Shown here piece after piece: positions 63,429 to 64,000 of a stretch of 64,000 nucleotides of DNA. The stretch is from Acinetobacter kyonggiensis. GTDB lineage: Bacteria; Pseudomonadota; Gammaproteobacteria; Pseudomonadales; Moraxellaceae. Within the stretch, counting starts at the first letter, position 1, and each line of letters opens with the position of its first letter. The stretch spans positions 1 through 64,000 of the forward strand of contig NZ_FNPK01000006.1 of NCBI RefSeq assembly GCF_900107285.1, read 5' to 3'. The notes beneath the pieces are model-generated. The model was not told where the DNA came from, searched no databases, and saw only the letters and a program-made list of their open reading frames with translations. A program made the translations under genes and the position numbers.

Positions 63429-64000
63429 TTATTGGGTGAAATAATGGTCTTGATGCTTACAGGTACGACAGCATAAGGTCACATAATTTTCTGCATCGTA
63501 ATCCACAGTAAGCTCATTTGAACCACAATACATACAGCGTTTTTGTGAATAAAAACTTAAACGAGGTTCAATCTTTTTCCATGAATGTCGAATGGGTTGG
63601 AAAAAAATATTTTCATCGTAGCCTAAAAAGCGAAAAAATAGGATTTCGCTCATTTTACTAAAAGGGATATTATATGGGCGTGGTAGGGTGGATGTTTCCC
63701 ATTTTTCAGTCACAGCACGTTCACGATATTGTTGTAAAGTTTTCTTTAACAAATTGGTATTAATAAAGTTTTCATTACGTGCTTTGAGCGCTTTTTGTTG
63801 GTTTAAGTATTCCAGTGCCGTTTGCACCAGAAAATAAATTTGCCCGACAGCCAACGAATCCATCAAGCGATAACAAAAGGTCTGAAAAGCATTATTTCCT
63901 GCAATTTGTACGCCCCATGTGCGGCAATAAAACTGGGCAAACTGAATAATTTCTTGATAGAGCACCAAATAGAGTGCATTTTTGACTTCATCTGCATTTT
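63429..64000 (-). CDS. hypothetical protein with C-terminal zinc ribbon (partial, runs off the right edge)
   Basis: The minus-strand frame is open from the window end to its stop at 63429, with no stop upstream and no well-placed start, so the true start is outside. The visible about 190 residues contain a helical N-terminal part (FAQFYCRTWGVQIAGNNAF, then FCYRLMDSLAVGQIYFLV). The C-terminal part has two CxxC pairs, KRCMYCGSNELTV and LCCRTCKHQDHYF, which form a zinc ribbon like those in transcription- or FlhC-like activators. The combination of FlhC/FlhD-like helical part and zinc ribbon is only suggestive. It precedes thiM on the same strand by 60 bp. Confidence 0.6.
   Translation of the reverse strand, partial: NADEVKNALYLVLYQEIIQFAQFYCRTWGVQIAGNNAFQTFCYRLMDSLAVGQIYFLVQTALEYLNQQKALKARNENFINTNLLKKTLQQYRERAVTEKWETSTLPRPYNIPFSKMSEILFFRFLGYDENIFFQPIRHSWKKIEPRLSFYSQKRCMYCGSNELTVDYDAENYVTLCCRTCKHQDHYFTQ

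Noticed and set aside
1..64000. tRNA or rRNA genes
   Set aside because: No cloverleaf-like GC-rich segment with the GGTTCGA-type T-arm or conserved rRNA stretches was found by eye. A covariance scan would be decisive.

Overview
The window is an ordinary chromosomal stretch of a low-GC gammaproteobacterium of the family Moraxellaceae, almost certainly an Acinetobacter. The evidence is the AT-rich DNA, the very long glycine-rich C-terminal tail on Hfq, and gene orders typical of that genus: tsaE-mutL-miaA-hfq; surA-lptD divergent from amgK-murU; rsmG-parA-parB; exbB-exbD-msbA-lpxK-kdsB-holB-pilZ-tatD; gspHIJK; and cmk-rpsA-ihfB-lapA-pyrF. I found no rRNA, tRNA, CRISPR array, prophage or complete insertion sequence.

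Layout. Bases 1-3.3 kb hold small enzymes: a DUF1653 protein, an O-methyltransferase, a KTSC protein, a short-chain dehydrogenase and the peroxiredoxin AhpC. Bases 3.7-14.2 kb hold the RNA helicase HrpA, a FabH-like ketoacyl synthase, a large PcfJ-like protein of unknown role, a PIF1-like helicase and a voltage-gated potassium channel. Bases 14.2-20.3 kb are more accessory. They carry a stand-alone extradiol dioxygenase (MhpB type), a decayed metE beside an intact metR, a DUF441 membrane protein, two pseudouridine synthases, a GNAT acetyltransferase and a lone DinJ-like antitoxin. Bases 20.4-24.5 kb are the tsaE-mutL-miaA-hfq cluster. Bases 24.6-30.2 kb handle outer-membrane biogenesis (SurA, LptD) and, divergently, peptidoglycan sugar salvage (AmgK, MurU). 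Bases 30.3-39.4 kb run from chromosome partitioning through an ExbB/ExbD motor into lipid A and Kdo synthesis, clamp loading, PilZ and TatD. Bases 39.5-42.7 kb are a TetR regulator and four type II secretion minor pseudopilins. Bases 42.8-50.6 kb are housekeeping: QueD, Ung, TadA, Cmk, ribosomal protein S1, IHF-beta, LapA and PyrF. Bases 50.7-64 kb are mixed: a lysine exporter, a Baeyer-Villiger-type monooxygenase with a divergent AraC regulator, ZapE, malate synthase G, a MarR regulator, a TerC/CBS/CorC membrane protein, ThiM and a zinc-ribbon protein cut by the right edge.

Most notable points. (1) A 111-bp, exactly 37-codon stretch of hrpA (5188-5298) consists of palindromic repeat DNA. A related, non-coding copy lies at 50626-50713 between pyrF and lysO. 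This looks like a small palindromic mobile repeat that has become part of a protein, similar in principle to the Rickettsia palindromic elements. (2) The MetR activator gene survives next to a start-less, frameshifted and internally deleted metE. (3) Several genes have no clear partner or function: the PcfJ-like protein, the DinJ-like antitoxin without a toxin, and the proteins at 59152-59469 and 61756-62487.
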